Source: Curtobacterium sp. MCBA15_008
GTDB taxonomy: Bacteria > Actinomycetota > Actinomycetes > Actinomycetales > Microbacteriaceae
DNA length: 64,000 bases
Reading direction: 5' to 3'
NCBI RefSeq assembly: GCF_001865065.1
Contig: NZ_MJGN01000014.1
Coordinates: 20,718 to 84,717 of the forward strand
In this document: positions 19,324-28,650 of the stretch, piece by piece
Layout: each line of letters begins with the position of its first letter
Position numbering within the stretch: position 1 is the first letter of the stretch
Program-made: the position numbers and the translations under genes
Notes under the pieces: generated by a model
Database searches by the model: none
Seen by the model: only the letters and a program-made list of their open reading frames with translations
What the model was told of the DNA's origin: nothing

Positions 19324-20055
19324 TCACTCGTCGACGCTCGCCACCGCGACGCAGCGCACCACGCGGCCACCGGCGGCACGCACCGCCCGCACCGCCTCGG
19401 CCATGGTGACGCCGGTGGTCACGACGTCGTCGACGACCACGACGTCCTTCCCGGCGACGCCGTCGGCACGCAGCGTGCTGACGGTCGCCGCGACCCGTTC
19501 GACCGCGCTGCGCTCCTTCTGCCCGTGCCCCGGTCGGTGCGCCGAACGCCCGCGCCCCGGACGCGACGTCGCCGGAGTCGCCGGTGCGTCGGTGGGCGGA
19601 CACACTCGCCGGGGCGGCGGCCGACGCACGCGCCGGAGCGCCCTCGGTCGACGCACTCCCCCGCGTGCCAGGAGCAGCACCACGGGGTCGAACCCGCGGC
19701 GCCGGGCTCCGTGCCGCGACGGCGGGACCCGGAGCAGGAGCGTCCCCGCCGGGGCCTCGGCGAGCGCCGCCCGCACGAGCGCACCGAACCGGGTGCCGAG
19801 CGGTCGTGCGAGGTCCACGCGCCCGCGGAGCTTCAGTTCGAGCAGGAGCGTCCGGACCAGTCCCCCGTACTCGAACCCCGCGTCGAGCCGCACCCCGGCC
19901 ACGAGGCGCACGCGACGGGGCTCGCGGTCGAGCGCGCTGCGGCAGGCGGAGCACAGGGCACGGTCGGGCGCGCCGCACCCCGCGCAGACGATCGGCAGGA
20001 CGAGCCCGAGCACCGCGAGGACCGCGTCCTGCCAGGGCCGGTCGGTCGTCGTCAC
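19324..20055 (-). CDS. ComF-family phosphoribosyltransferase-like protein
   Basis: A 243-aa protein with an N-terminal zinc-ribbon-like pair (CAGCGAPDRALCSAC, about residues 21-35) and a C-terminal type I PRTase fold with the PRPP loop VVVVDDVVTTGVTM. ComF proteins are linked to DNA uptake in some bacteria, but most actinobacterial members are uncharacterised. The middle is unusually Arg/Pro-rich. I chose GTG 20055; GTG 20061 is also possible and there is no clear Shine-Dalgarno. Next to hpf, as in Mycobacterium (Rv3242c). Confidence 0.85.
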   Translation of the reverse strand: MTTTDRPWQDAVLAVLGLVLPIVCAGCGAPDRALCSACRSALDREPRRVRLVAGVRLDAGFEYGGLVRTLLLELKLRGRVDLARPLGTRFGALVRAALAEAPAGTLLLRVPPSRHGARRRGFDPVVLLLARGGVRRPRALRRVRRPPPRRVCPPTDAPATPATSRPGRGRSAHRPGHGQKERSAVERVAATVSTLRADGVAGKDVVVVDDVVTTGVTMAEAVRAVRAAGGRVVRCVAVASVDE

Positions 20056-20089
20056 GTCCACCAGGGTGGCGGTGACCGGACGCCGGGCG

Positions 20090-20122
20090 GGAGGCCGTCC
20101 CGGAGACCGTGGACGGGCCTCC
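20090..20122 (-). terminator. Hairpin between lpqB and comF-like gene (family A relative)
   Basis: GGAGGCCGTCC (20090-20100) pairs with GGACGGGCCTCC (20111-20122) with one bulged base. It shares the GGAGGC/GCCTCC ends of family A. Confidence 0.5.
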
Positions 20123-20161
20123 AGGCTGGACGCCCTGTGGAGGAGGACCGGACCCGCCCCG

Positions 20162-21844
20162 TCAGCGCTGGATGCCGAGCACGTCCGCGGTGACGCCCGT
20201 CGCCTCCCAGCCTCCGCCGGTGGACTGCCGCACCGAGCCGTCGGACATCCGCAGCAGCATCGAGCCGGCGCTGCCCCCGGCGATCGCGGTCGCCCGTCCG
20301 TCCGGCTTCGGCAGGGTGCTCGACTGGCCGCCGACGGTCGTCCGCACGATCTCGGGACCGTTCGCGGTCTGGCCGAGCGACGCGATGTCGGAGTCGTTGA
20401 TCCACGCGGCGCCCACGGCGTCACCACTGGCCGCCTGCACACGGACCGGCGGGCCGAGGGCCGTCGGGGTCCGGTCGGAGCCCCGCACGATCGCCATCAC
20501 GTAGAGGCTCGGTCCGTCACCGCTCTCGATGAGCGCGAGCGCGCGCGTCGAGTCGCGGGAGACCTGGAACGACACCATCGTGCCCTTCGGCAGGGTCGTG
20601 CTGACCACGTGGGGATCGCCACGGAGGCCGTAGGCGGTGACCTTCCGGGTGTCCGACGAGGCCGCGACCCAGGCGAAACCGAGATCGTCGACGGACGGCG
20701 GGACGAGGTCGTCGGTCGCATCCACTCGCAGTCGTGACTGGGGCCGGACCACGAAGACGCCGTCCTCGTTGCCCACCACCGCGGCCGTGCCGGACGCGGA
20801 GATCGCGAACGAGGACGGGTCGAGACGGCCCACCTCGTCCCCGATGCCGTTGCCGAGCTCGGCGATCTTGTCGGAGGACGGCGACGCGTAGCCGACCGAG
20901 CCGTCGCGCTCGACCAGCGGTCGGGCGTCGACGTCGGGGTTCACCTGGGCGTCGGAGCCGGTCGTGTCGGGGACCGAGAACGGGGCACCCTCCACGGTGA
21001 TCGACACGGAGGACACGGTGGCCACCGACGCGAGCGACCGGCGGAGCTGGTCGCGCATCTGGGCGCGCTCCTGGCTGCTGGCGCTGAGGGCGTCGCTCGA
21101 GAGGTCGACGAGGGCCTTCCCGCTGTCGATCGTCACGGCGTTCAGGGAGAGCTGCGTCCCCGCGGGGAACGACGTGACGACGGCGTCCTTCAGCCAGTCG
21201 GCCGGACCGGCGAGCAGCGCACTGGCGATCCTCGTGCTCGTCGAGGAGCGGGCGAGGAACCAGCGCTCGTCGGGCACCAGGAACTCGTGCGTCGGGTCGA
21301 AGAAGTAGAGCGCGTGCTGCTGGAACACCGAGTCGAAGTTGACCGGGGACAGGATGATCCCGTCCGGCGCGTAGGCGATGCGCCACTCCCCGTCCTCCCG
21401 CGTGAACTGGAAGGTCAGCGTGGTCGAGGTCGGCCGGACGGCCTGGGTGTACTGGCCCGCGGCGTCGACGGTGGCGCTCGCGGTGAGGGTGTAGCTCAGC
21501 TCGCGGTCACCGACGCGCTCGACCGTGGGGTTGTCCTCGCGGATGGTGACGCCGCGGCGGGGGTTCCACGTCTCGGCGTACCCCGACGCCAGGAACTGCC
21601 GTGCCACCGCGTAGTCGTCCTGCGCACCCGTGCCGGCGGCGATGAACCCGCGGAGGATCGCCGTCTGGTCGGACCCGGCCACGGGCTTGAACGGCCGGTA
21701 GTCGAGGCCGGACACCGACTCGTCCTTGATCGTCTGGCCGGACCGGACCGGACCGTCGGTGGGGATCGCGGCGCAGGCGGAGACCGCGACCACGGTCGCC
21801 GCGGCGAGCGCGACGGCGATGAGGTGTCGGAACCGGGTGCGCAT
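20162..21844 (-). CDS. lpqB: Lipoprotein LpqB
   Basis: A 560-aa lipoprotein that modulates the MtrAB system. Signal peptide MRTRFRHLIAVALAAATVVA with lipobox VSAC (Cys at about 25) is followed by a GerMN domain (about residues 150-290) and a beta-propeller-like C-terminal half. The start codon overlaps the mtrB stop (TGATG), completing the conserved mtrA-mtrB-lpqB operon. The long frame continuing upstream of the start is only the shadow of mtrB. Confidence 0.96.
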   Translation of the reverse strand: MRTRFRHLIAVALAAATVVAVSACAAIPTDGPVRSGQTIKDESVSGLDYRPFKPVAGSDQTAILRGFIAAGTGAQDDYAVARQFLASGYAETWNPRRGVTIREDNPTVERVGDRELSYTLTASATVDAAGQYTQAVRPTSTTLTFQFTREDGEWRIAYAPDGIILSPVNFDSVFQQHALYFFDPTHEFLVPDERWFLARSSTSTRIASALLAGPADWLKDAVVTSFPAGTQLSLNAVTIDSGKALVDLSSDALSASSQERAQMRDQLRRSLASVATVSSVSITVEGAPFSVPDTTGSDAQVNPDVDARPLVERDGSVGYASPSSDKIAELGNGIGDEVGRLDPSSFAISASGTAAVVGNEDGVFVVRPQSRLRVDATDDLVPPSVDDLGFAWVAASSDTRKVTAYGLRGDPHVVSTTLPKGTMVSFQVSRDSTRALALIESGDGPSLYVMAIVRGSDRTPTALGPPVRVQAASGDAVGAAWINDSDIASLGQTANGPEIVRTTVGGQSSTLPKPDGRATAIAGGSAGSMLLRMSDGSVRQSTGGGWEATGVTADVLGIQR

Positions 21845-23511
21845 CAGTCTTCCTCTCGCACGGCCCGGGGGCCGTCGTAGGACTCGTCGAGGTCGGGCAG
21901 CGGGATGGCCGAGGTCGTGACCGCGACGCGCTCGCTGCGGGGCAGGGTGAGGACGAACGTGGACCCCTCGCCGGGGCGGGACCAGACATCGATCCGTCCG
22001 CCGTGCAGGTTCGCGTCGCCGAGGGAGATCGCGAGCCCGAGGCCGGTCCCGCCGATGGTGCGCTTCCGGCTCGGGTCGGCGCGCCAGAACCGGTCGAACA
22101 CTCGGGCGGCGTCCTCCGGTGGCATGCCGATGCCGTGGTCGCGGACGGCGATCGCGACGGTGCGGGCGTCGCTGTCGACGATCACCTGCACGGGCTTCGC
22201 GTCGCCGTGCTCGATCGCGTTGCCGACGAGGTTGCGGAGGATGCGCCGGACGCGCTTGGCGTCGAGCTGCATCGTGGTGTGTCCGCCGGGGGTCACCAGC
22301 TGCAGGTCGATGCCCGCGCGTTCGGCCAGCGGACGGAACTCGTCGACGATGTCGGTCGCGAGGGCGGCGGGGATGACGGGCTCCGGGTCGAGCTGCACGG
22401 CCTGCGCGTCGAACCGGGAGATCTCGAGCAGGTCGGCGAGGAGCAGCTCGAAGCGCTCCACCTGCGTGTGCAGGAGCTCGGCGGAGCGGCCGACCGACGG
22501 TTCGAAGGCGTGCCGGGAGTCGTAGAGCATGTCGCCGGCGAGCCGGATGGTCGTCAACGGCGTCCGGAGCTCGTGCGACACGTCGGAGACGAACCGCTGC
22601 TGGACGCGGGAGAGCTCGGCGAGCTGGGTGATCTGCCGGCTCACGGCCTCGGCCATGCCGTTGAAGCTGCGCGCCAGGGTGGCGATGTCGTCGTTGCCCC
22701 GCACCGGGATGCGTTCGTCGAGCCGGCCCGACGCGATCTTGCGGCTGGTCTCGGCGGCGCCGCGGATCGGAACGATCACGAGCCGGACCACCAGGGAGGT
22801 CACGAGCGCGATGAGCACCATCAGCGCCACCCCGCCGATGGACAGCGTCTGGGACACGAAGTCGAGGGTCTGCTGTGCGTCCGACAGGTCGTAGACCAGG
22901 TAGAGCTCGTACTGCCCGGCGCTCGGGATCTGCAGCGTCGAGCCGACCGCGAGCCCGGGTCGGCTCCGGCCGTCGACCTCGAGCCGCACGGGCTGCAGGC
23001 TGACCTTGCCGGTGTCCTTGCCGACCTCTTTCCGGAGGGCGTCGCTGATCGCCCGGTCGGGGAAGTCCGGGCTGGCGACGGTCTGCAGCGACTGCGGTGC
23101 CGTCTGGTCGGGACTCCGTTCGATCGCGAGGCTGGTGCCGCCGGGGCTCGTCGTGTTCGACAGGATCGCCTGCTGCGCCTCGTTCTGCAGCGTCTCGAGC
23201 TCGGTCTGGTTGTTGTCCCCGCCCGCCGTCGCGGCGTCGAAGATGCCCTGCGCGACGACGGTGGCACGCGCCGACTCGGCCTCGATCTGGTCGCGACGCT
23301 GCGAGTAGACGTTGTTCGAGATGCTGATCATCACGGCGGTGCCGATGATCGCGATCGCCAGGCCGGTCGTCATCACGGTGATCGCGACCGACCGGACCAT
23401 CAGGGAACTGCGCCACAGGTACGCGACCGGACGCCACCCGCGACGGAGCCACCGTCGGACCCGTCGGCCCACGCGGCCCGGCGCGCTGCGACCGGACGGC
23501 ACGGTGACCAC
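21844..23511 (-). CDS. mtrB: Sensor histidine kinase MtrB
   Basis: A 555-aa membrane kinase. Transmembrane helix 1 is at about residues 38-60, an extracellular domain to about 225, helix 2 (IGGVALMVLIALVTSLVVRL), HAMP, the H-box SDVSHELRTPLTTIRL and HATPase boxes (NLVGNAIEHG, DHGIGMP, GGTGLGLAIS). MtrAB controls cell-wall and division genes. GTG 23511 lies 5 nt after the mtrA stop with GGAGGGG upstream; the frame runs on far upstream without meaning. Confidence 0.96.
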   Translation of the reverse strand: MVTVPSGRSAPGRVGRRVRRWLRRGWRPVAYLWRSSLMVRSVAITVMTTGLAIAIIGTAVMISISNNVYSQRRDQIEAESARATVVAQGIFDAATAGGDNNQTELETLQNEAQQAILSNTTSPGGTSLAIERSPDQTAPQSLQTVASPDFPDRAISDALRKEVGKDTGKVSLQPVRLEVDGRSRPGLAVGSTLQIPSAGQYELYLVYDLSDAQQTLDFVSQTLSIGGVALMVLIALVTSLVVRLVIVPIRGAAETSRKIASGRLDERIPVRGNDDIATLARSFNGMAEAVSRQITQLAELSRVQQRFVSDVSHELRTPLTTIRLAGDMLYDSRHAFEPSVGRSAELLHTQVERFELLLADLLEISRFDAQAVQLDPEPVIPAALATDIVDEFRPLAERAGIDLQLVTPGGHTTMQLDAKRVRRILRNLVGNAIEHGDAKPVQVIVDSDARTVAIAVRDHGIGMPPEDAARVFDRFWRADPSRKRTIGGTGLGLAISLGDANLHGGRIDVWSRPGEGSTFVLTLPRSERVAVTTSAIPLPDLDESYDGPRAVREED

Positions 23512-23516
23512 GGTGG

Positions 23517-24191
23517 TCAGGCCCCTCCGGCCCGGTACCCGACGCCGCGCACCGTGGTGACGATCTTCGGGTTGTCGGGGTCGTGCTCGATCTTCGCGCG
23601 GAGGCGCTGCACGTGGACGTTCACCAGGCGGGTGTCGGCCTTGTAGTGGTAGCCCCACACCTGTTCGAGGAGCATCTCCCGCGTGAACACCTGGTTCGGC
23701 TTCTCGGACAGGGCCCGGAGCAGGTCGAACTCGAGCGGCGTCAGCGCGATCACGGCCTCGCCCCGGCGGACCTCGTGCCCGGCGACGTCGACCGTGAGGT
23801 CCCCGACGTGCAGGACGGTCGCGTCGGCCGCGGACGGCCGCAGCCGGGTGCGGATCCGGGCGACGAGCTCCTTCGGGTTGAACGGCTTCACGACGTAGTC
23901 GTCGGCGCCGTTCTCGAGGCCGGCGACGACGTCGGCGGTGTCGCCGCGTGCGGTCAGCATGATGATCGGCGTCCCGCTCTCGGCGCGGATCCGCTTGCAC
24001 ACCTCGATGCCGTCGATGCCGGGGAGCATGACGTCGAGGAGCACCAGGTCGGGCTTCGTGCTGTGGAACGCGTCGACGGCGTCGTTGCCGTCGGCGCTGA
24101 ACTCCGGCTCGTAGCCCTCGGAACGGAGGACGATGCCGATCATCTCGGCGAGGGCCTGGTCGTCGTCGACGACGAGGATGCGCGGTGTCAT
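23517..24191 (-). CDS. mtrA: Response regulator MtrA
   Basis: A 224-aa OmpR-family regulator: phosphoacceptor Asp at 53 in LVLLDVMLPG, switch Lys at about 102 (VVKPFNP), and a winged-helix domain ending VTTVRGVGYRAGGA. The near-identity of motifs (DTRLVNVHVQRLRAKIEHDP) to mycobacterial MtrA makes the assignment firm. A candidate -10 TATCGT at 24250-24245 would give a leader of about 47 nt. Confidence 0.97.
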   Translation of the reverse strand: MTPRILVVDDDQALAEMIGIVLRSEGYEPEFSADGNDAVDAFHSTKPDLVLLDVMLPGIDGIEVCKRIRAESGTPIIMLTARGDTADVVAGLENGADDYVVKPFNPKELVARIRTRLRPSAADATVLHVGDLTVDVAGHEVRRGEAVIALTPLEFDLLRALSEKPNQVFTREMLLEQVWGYHYKADTRLVNVHVQRLRAKIEHDPDNPKIVTTVRGVGYRAGGA

Positions 24192-24336
24192 GTGATGTGG
24201 ACTCCGTGGGACGTGCGGTGGTGCCGGGTCGCACCTGCCCCCTCACGATAGCCGAGGCCCCGTCGGGTGGCGTTTTCCGACAGGATGGGTGTCGACCGCG
24301 CTCCGCTGCGCGGTCGAGGGCGACGAGGGGGCGGCG

Positions 24337-25800
24337 ATGTCGGATTGGCAGGTACCGGGTGGCTCCGGTGGGCCAGGTGCGCCCGGTGGTGCCGGGTCCG
24401 GTGGGCCTGGTGCGGCTGGGTCCGGTGGGCCTGGGTCCTGGCCTGGAGGCGCGCAGCAGCCCGGCGGTCCGCAGCCGTCCGGCCCGTGGCCGGGTCCACA
24501 GCCCACACCCGCGCCGCCGGTCGGGTCGCGTCCGGTCATCCCGCTGCGCCCGCTCGGCCTCGGCGACGTGCTCGGCGGCGCGTTCACGGTGTTCCGGCGC
24601 AACGCCCGTGTGCTCCTCCTCTGGAGCGTCCTGCTGAGCGGCGTCCTCGGGCTGCTCTCGACGCTCGTCAGCGCGTTCGGCCAGCGTGCCGTGCAGTCGC
24701 GGATGCTGTCCGCGGTGGACGGCGGCAGCGGCACCGAGTCGATCCTCGCGGGATCCGTCACCCTGTGGCTCCTCCTGTCCGCCGGTCTGCCCTTCCTGGC
24801 GTTCCTCGCGCGCGGCTTCCTCGTCGCGCCGGTCGCCGCGGACGTCGGGCAGCGAGTCCTCGGGCGCCGCGGGACCTTCCGCGGCATCTGGGCGCTCCTC
24901 GCCGGACGACGGTGGCCGGTCGTCGCCTGGATCCTCCTGCAGCTGGCGGCCGGGCTCGTGATCGGGATCGTGTTCGTCCTGCTGCTGATCGGCTTCATCG
25001 CCGCGCTCGCCGCCGGCCGGTCGAACGCGTGGGGGTTCGTGCTCGCGATCTTCGGGCTGTTCGCCGGGTTCGGCGTGGTCGTGGTCTGGCTCGGCACCCG
25101 CTTCGCGTTCACCGTCCCGACGATCGCCCTCGAGGGCCGGAGCGTCGTCGCCGCCGCCGCCCAGTCGTGGCGGCTCACCCGCGGGGCGTTCTGGCGCACG
25201 TTCGGCATCCTGCTGCTCGTGCAGGCGATGTTCGGCTTCGCGGTGTCGATCGCGTCCTTCCCCCTGACCATCGGCGCCGTGCTCGTCGGGGGCACGTTCG
25301 ACCCGCTCGGGCAGACCGACGTCTCGACCGGTGCCGGCGTGGCCGGGGTCGTCGCGATCGTGGTCGGCAGCCTGCTCGGGATCGCGGTGCAGTGCATCAC
25401 CGACGTGCTGAGCGCGTCCGTCACGACGTTCCTGGCGATCGACCGGCGGATCCGGACCGAGGCGCTCGACCAGCGCATCGCGTCCCACCTCGAGACGGGG
25501 CAGCCCTCCGACCCGTTCGCGCCCGCGCCGCAGGTCGTCCGGCCGCCGTGGTCCGGGCAGCAGCAGTGGCCCGGGCAGCAGCAGTGGCCCGGGCAGCAGC
25601 AATGGCCTGGGCAGCGGCCGGCGTACGGCCAGCAGCCTGCGTACGGCCAGCAGCCGTGGCCCGGGCAGCCGCAGGGCCAGCCCGCACCGCCCTCGCCGTG
25701 GCCGCCGCAGCAGGCGCAGCCGGCGCATCCGCCGCAGGGGCCGCAGCCGCCGCGGTGGGGTGGCGCACCCGACCGATTCCCGCCGGACGACCGCGCGTGA
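24337..25800 (+). CDS. Multi-spanning membrane protein with Pro/Gln-rich tandem-repeat tails
   Basis: A 487-aa protein: a Gly/Pro-rich N-terminus, about six transmembrane helices over residues 95-385 in the style of glycerophosphodiesterase membrane-domain/DUF7544 proteins, and a C-terminal tail with tandem WPGQQQ units (three copies) then AYGQQP units (two copies). No catalytic site is visible. ATG 24337 follows GAGGGGG. Its stop overlaps the next start (GTGA), placing it first in the DUF4129-DUF4350-MoxR-DUF58 operon. Function unknown; a scaffold or membrane-stress role is only a guess. Confidence 0.85.
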   Translation: MSDWQVPGGSGGPGAPGGAGSGGPGAAGSGGPGSWPGGAQQPGGPQPSGPWPGPQPTPAPPVGSRPVIPLRPLGLGDVLGGAFTVFRRNARVLLLWSVLLSGVLGLLSTLVSAFGQRAVQSRMLSAVDGGSGTESILAGSVTLWLLLSAGLPFLAFLARGFLVAPVAADVGQRVLGRRGTFRGIWALLAGRRWPVVAWILLQLAAGLVIGIVFVLLLIGFIAALAAGRSNAWGFVLAIFGLFAGFGVVVVWLGTRFAFTVPTIALEGRSVVAAAAQSWRLTRGAFWRTFGILLLVQAMFGFAVSIASFPLTIGAVLVGGTFDPLGQTDVSTGAGVAGVVAIVVGSLLGIAVQCITDVLSASVTTFLAIDRRIRTEALDQRIASHLETGQPSDPFAPAPQVVRPPWSGQQQWPGQQQWPGQQQWPGQRPAYGQQPAYGQQPWPGQPQGQPAPPSPWPPQQAQPAHPPQGPQPPRWGGAPDRFPPDDRA

Positions 25801-26432
25801 CGGTCGACCCGGACGAGGCCCGCCGCCTGCTCGAACGCGAACTCGAGCGGTCCGAGTACGACGGCGCCCACGTGACCTGGTGGGACCGTGCCTCCCGGTC
25901 GTTCCTCGACTGGCTCGGCTCGTTCCGCGCGGACGGCCTCGGTTCGCCCGTCGTCGCGCACACCCTGCTCTGGATCGCCGTCGTGGTGCTCGTCGCGGTC
26001 GTGGTCCTGGTGGTCGTCGCCCGCGGACTCCCCCGCCGACGTGCCCGTCTCGCCGGTACCGACACCGGCGGCGTGTTCGACGACGACGACCTCCGCCCCG
26101 CCCGCGCGATCGCCGACGACGCCCGCACCGCCCTCCGTTCCGGGGACTGGTCACGCGCGGTGCTCGACGGCTACCGCGCCCTCGCCCGCGGACTGGGCGA
26201 ACGCGACCTCGTGCCGGACGTCCCCGGCGCCACGGCCCGGGCCATCGCCGGTCGCGCCGCGGTCGTGTTCCCGGCCGAGGCGACCCGACTCGACCGCGCC
26301 GCCGCGACCTTCGACGCCGTCCGGTACCTCGGGGCGGCCGCCACCGAGGCCGCAGCGCGCGACGTCCTCGACACCGAACACGCCGTGCGCACCGCGCGCC
26401 CGGTCCGCACCACCCCGGCGGTGCCCGCGTGA
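25797..26432 (+). CDS. DUF4129 domain membrane protein
   Basis: A 211-aa protein with one transmembrane helix (about residues 49-77) and a cytosolic DUF4129-type C-terminus (DWSRAVLDGYRALARGLGERDLVPDVPGATARA), a motif that accompanies MoxR/DUF58 operons and resembles a domain in some transglutaminase-like proteins. GTG start overlaps the upstream stop and its own stop overlaps the DUF4350 start. Confidence 0.88.
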   Translation: MTVDPDEARRLLERELERSEYDGAHVTWWDRASRSFLDWLGSFRADGLGSPVVAHTLLWIAVVVLVAVVVLVVVARGLPRRRARLAGTDTGGVFDDDDLRPARAIADDARTALRSGDWSRAVLDGYRALARGLGERDLVPDVPGATARAIAGRAAVVFPAEATRLDRAAATFDAVRYLGAAATEAAARDVLDTEHAVRTARPVRTTPAVPA

Positions 26433-27658
26433 CCGCGACGACGACCGCGCCGGCCGAGCGCGCCGCACCCCGGCGGGAGGGACGCCGCTCCCGCGTCGTG
26501 TTCTGGGTCGCGATCGTGCTCGTCGGCCTGCTCCTCGCCGCCCTCACCGCGGTCGTCCAGAGCGCCGACGGCCCCGCGAGCGCCGAGCTCGACCCGACGT
26601 CCACCACCGCGAGCGGGTCGAAGGCGCTCGTCCGGGTGCTCGAACAGCAGGGCACCGACGTCCGGGTCGTCGACCGTGCCGACGGCATCACCGGCGGCAC
26701 GGTGTTCGTCGACGACGCGCGGGGTGCGCTCGACCCCGCCGTCGCACGCCGTCTCGCGCGGGAGGCCTCCCACGTGGTGCTCGTCTCGACCGGCGCCGCA
26801 CCGCTCGACGCCTTCGGGCTCGACGTCGAGCCGGCCGCACAGGTCGGCGGGACCGAGACGGCGTCGACGCGGACCTGTGACATCCCGGCCGCCTCGGACG
26901 CTCGACGGGTCTCGACGGCAGGGGTCGCGTACCGGGTGCCCGAGGGTGACCCGGTCCCCGCCGGCACGACGCTGTGCGCCTCGAGCGGCAGCGGCGACGA
27001 GCGTGCCTACGGCCTCGTGCGGACCGCGACCCGCGGCGGCGACGTGACCCTGGTCGGCACGACCGCGGCCTTCCGGAACGACACGATCACCACCGCCGGC
27101 AACGCGGCGCTCGCCCTCGGCCTGCTCGGCGGGGACGACTCGCTCACCTGGTACACCCCGACACCCGGCACCCCCGACGCGGCGCCGACGCTCGGCTCCC
27201 TCGCACCGCCGTGGGTCCCGAGCGCCCTCGCGCTGCTCGCCCTCGTCGCGGTCGCCGCGGGCGTCAGGCGTGGACGACGACTCGGGCCGCTCGTCGTCGA
27301 GCGGATGCCGGTCGTCGTCCGCGCGGCGGAGACGACCGAGGGACGAGCCCGCCTCGCCGCCCGCACCCGCGACCGGACCCACGCCCTCGACACCCTGCGC
27401 ATCGCTGCCGTCCACCGGATCGGCCGCCGACTCGGGCTGCCCCGCTCGGCGCACGTCGACGACGTCGTCCGCGCCGCGGCCCGCGCCACCGGAATCCCGG
27501 ACAGTCGGGTCGGCGCCGTGCTCGTGGGCGGCACCACACCGGACGACCGCGCGCTCGTCGCCGGGGCGGCCGCGCTCGACGAGCTCGAACGCGCCGTCAC
27601 CACCGCGACCACCGGCGGCACACCGACCGACCACGACCGACGAGGAGCACGACCGTGA
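26429..27658 (+). CDS. DUF4350 domain membrane protein
   Basis: A 409-aa protein with an N-terminal transmembrane helix (VVFWVAIVLVGLLLAALTAVV), an extracytoplasmic DUF4350 domain (STTASGSKALVRVLEQQGTDVRVVD..., about residues 50-235), a second helix near 255-275 and a cytosolic helical tail. DUF4350 resembles class I glutamine amidotransferase-like folds without visible catalytic residues. Start and stop overlap both neighbours by GTGA. Confidence 0.88.
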   Translation: MTATTTAPAERAAPRREGRRSRVVFWVAIVLVGLLLAALTAVVQSADGPASAELDPTSTTASGSKALVRVLEQQGTDVRVVDRADGITGGTVFVDDARGALDPAVARRLAREASHVVLVSTGAAPLDAFGLDVEPAAQVGGTETASTRTCDIPAASDARRVSTAGVAYRVPEGDPVPAGTTLCASSGSGDERAYGLVRTATRGGDVTLVGTTAAFRNDTITTAGNAALALGLLGGDDSLTWYTPTPGTPDAAPTLGSLAPPWVPSALALLALVAVAAGVRRGRRLGPLVVERMPVVVRAAETTEGRARLAARTRDRTHALDTLRIAAVHRIGRRLGLPRSAHVDDVVRAAARATGIPDSRVGAVLVGGTTPDDRALVAGAAALDELERAVTTATTGGTPTDHDRRGARP

Positions 27659-28650
27659 CCGATCCGTCCCCCACCCAGACCCCGCAGCCGCAGGCGACGG
27701 CCGATCCGCTCCGGGACGCCTTCGGCCGGCTCCGCGCCGAGGTCGGCAAGGCCGTCGTCGGACAGGAGGGCGCGGTGTCCGGCATGATCGTCGGCATCCT
27801 GGCCCAGGGGCACGTCCTGCTCGAGGGCGTGCCCGGCGTCGCGAAGACCCTGCTGGTCCGGAGCCTCGCCGCCGCGATGTCGCTCGACACCAAGCGCATC
27901 CAGTTCACCCCGGACCTCATGCCCGGCGACGTCACCGGGTCGCTCGTGTACGACGCCTCGACGGGGACCTTCCCGTTCCGCGAGGGCCCTGTGTTCACGA
28001 ACGTGCTCCTCGCCGACGAGGTGAACCGGACGCCCCCGAAGACGCAGTCCGCACTGCTCGAGGCGATGGAGGAGCGACAGGTCAGCGTCGACGGCGACGC
28101 CCGCCCGCTCCCCGACCCGTTCTTCGTCGCGGCGACGATGAACCCGATCGAGTTCGAGGGCACCTACACCCTCCCCGAGGCCCAGCTCGACCGCTTCCTG
28201 ATGAAGCTCACGCTCGACGTGCCGCCCCGTGACGTCGAGTGGCAGGTGCTCCGCCGGCACGCGGACGGCTTCGTGCCGCGCGACGTGCGGTCCGCCGGCA
28301 TCGTCCCCGTGGTCGGCGTCGACGAGGTCCTCGCAGCGCAGCGCGCCGTCCGCGCAGTCGGTGCGCGCGACGACGTGCTGGCGTACATCGTCGACCTCGC
28401 CCGTGCGACTCGCCAGGCGCCGTCCGTCCGGGTCGGTGTGAGCCCGCGTGGTGCGACCGCGCTGCTCGCCGCCGCGAAGGCCTGGGCGTGGCTCACCGGC
28501 TACGAGGCGATCACCCCGGACCACGTGCAGGCCATGCTCCTGCCGGTCTGGCGGCACCGGCTCCGGGTCGCCGCCGACGCCGAGCTCGAGGGCGTCGGCG
28601 CGGACGGCGTCCTGCAGCAGGTGCTCGAGCAGGTCCGGGTGCCGATCTAG
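27655..28650 (+). CDS. MoxR-family AAA+ ATPase
   Basis: A 331-aa AAA+ chaperone-like ATPase. Walker A GVPGVAKT is at about residues 60-67, Walker B LLADEVNRTPPKTQSALLEA near 120-140, sensor 1 ATMNP and the arginine-finger region LDRF are present. MoxR proteins act with DUF58 and VWA partners in maturation of periplasmic or membrane complexes. The stop overlaps the next start (TAGTG). Confidence 0.95.
   Translation: MTDPSPTQTPQPQATADPLRDAFGRLRAEVGKAVVGQEGAVSGMIVGILAQGHVLLEGVPGVAKTLLVRSLAAAMSLDTKRIQFTPDLMPGDVTGSLVYDASTGTFPFREGPVFTNVLLADEVNRTPPKTQSALLEAMEERQVSVDGDARPLPDPFFVAATMNPIEFEGTYTLPEAQLDRFLMKLTLDVPPRDVEWQVLRRHADGFVPRDVRSAGIVPVVGVDEVLAAQRAVRAVGARDDVLAYIVDLARATRQAPSVRVGVSPRGATALLAAAKAWAWLTGYEAITPDHVQAMLLPVWRHRLRVAADAELEGVGADGVLQQVLEQVRVPI

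Noticed and set aside
23512..26967. N-terminal extension of mtrB by more than 1100 codons
   Set aside because: The open frame continues through mtrA and the next operon, but its composition is not protein-like and GTG 23511 with GGAGGGG upstream gives the normal MtrB length.
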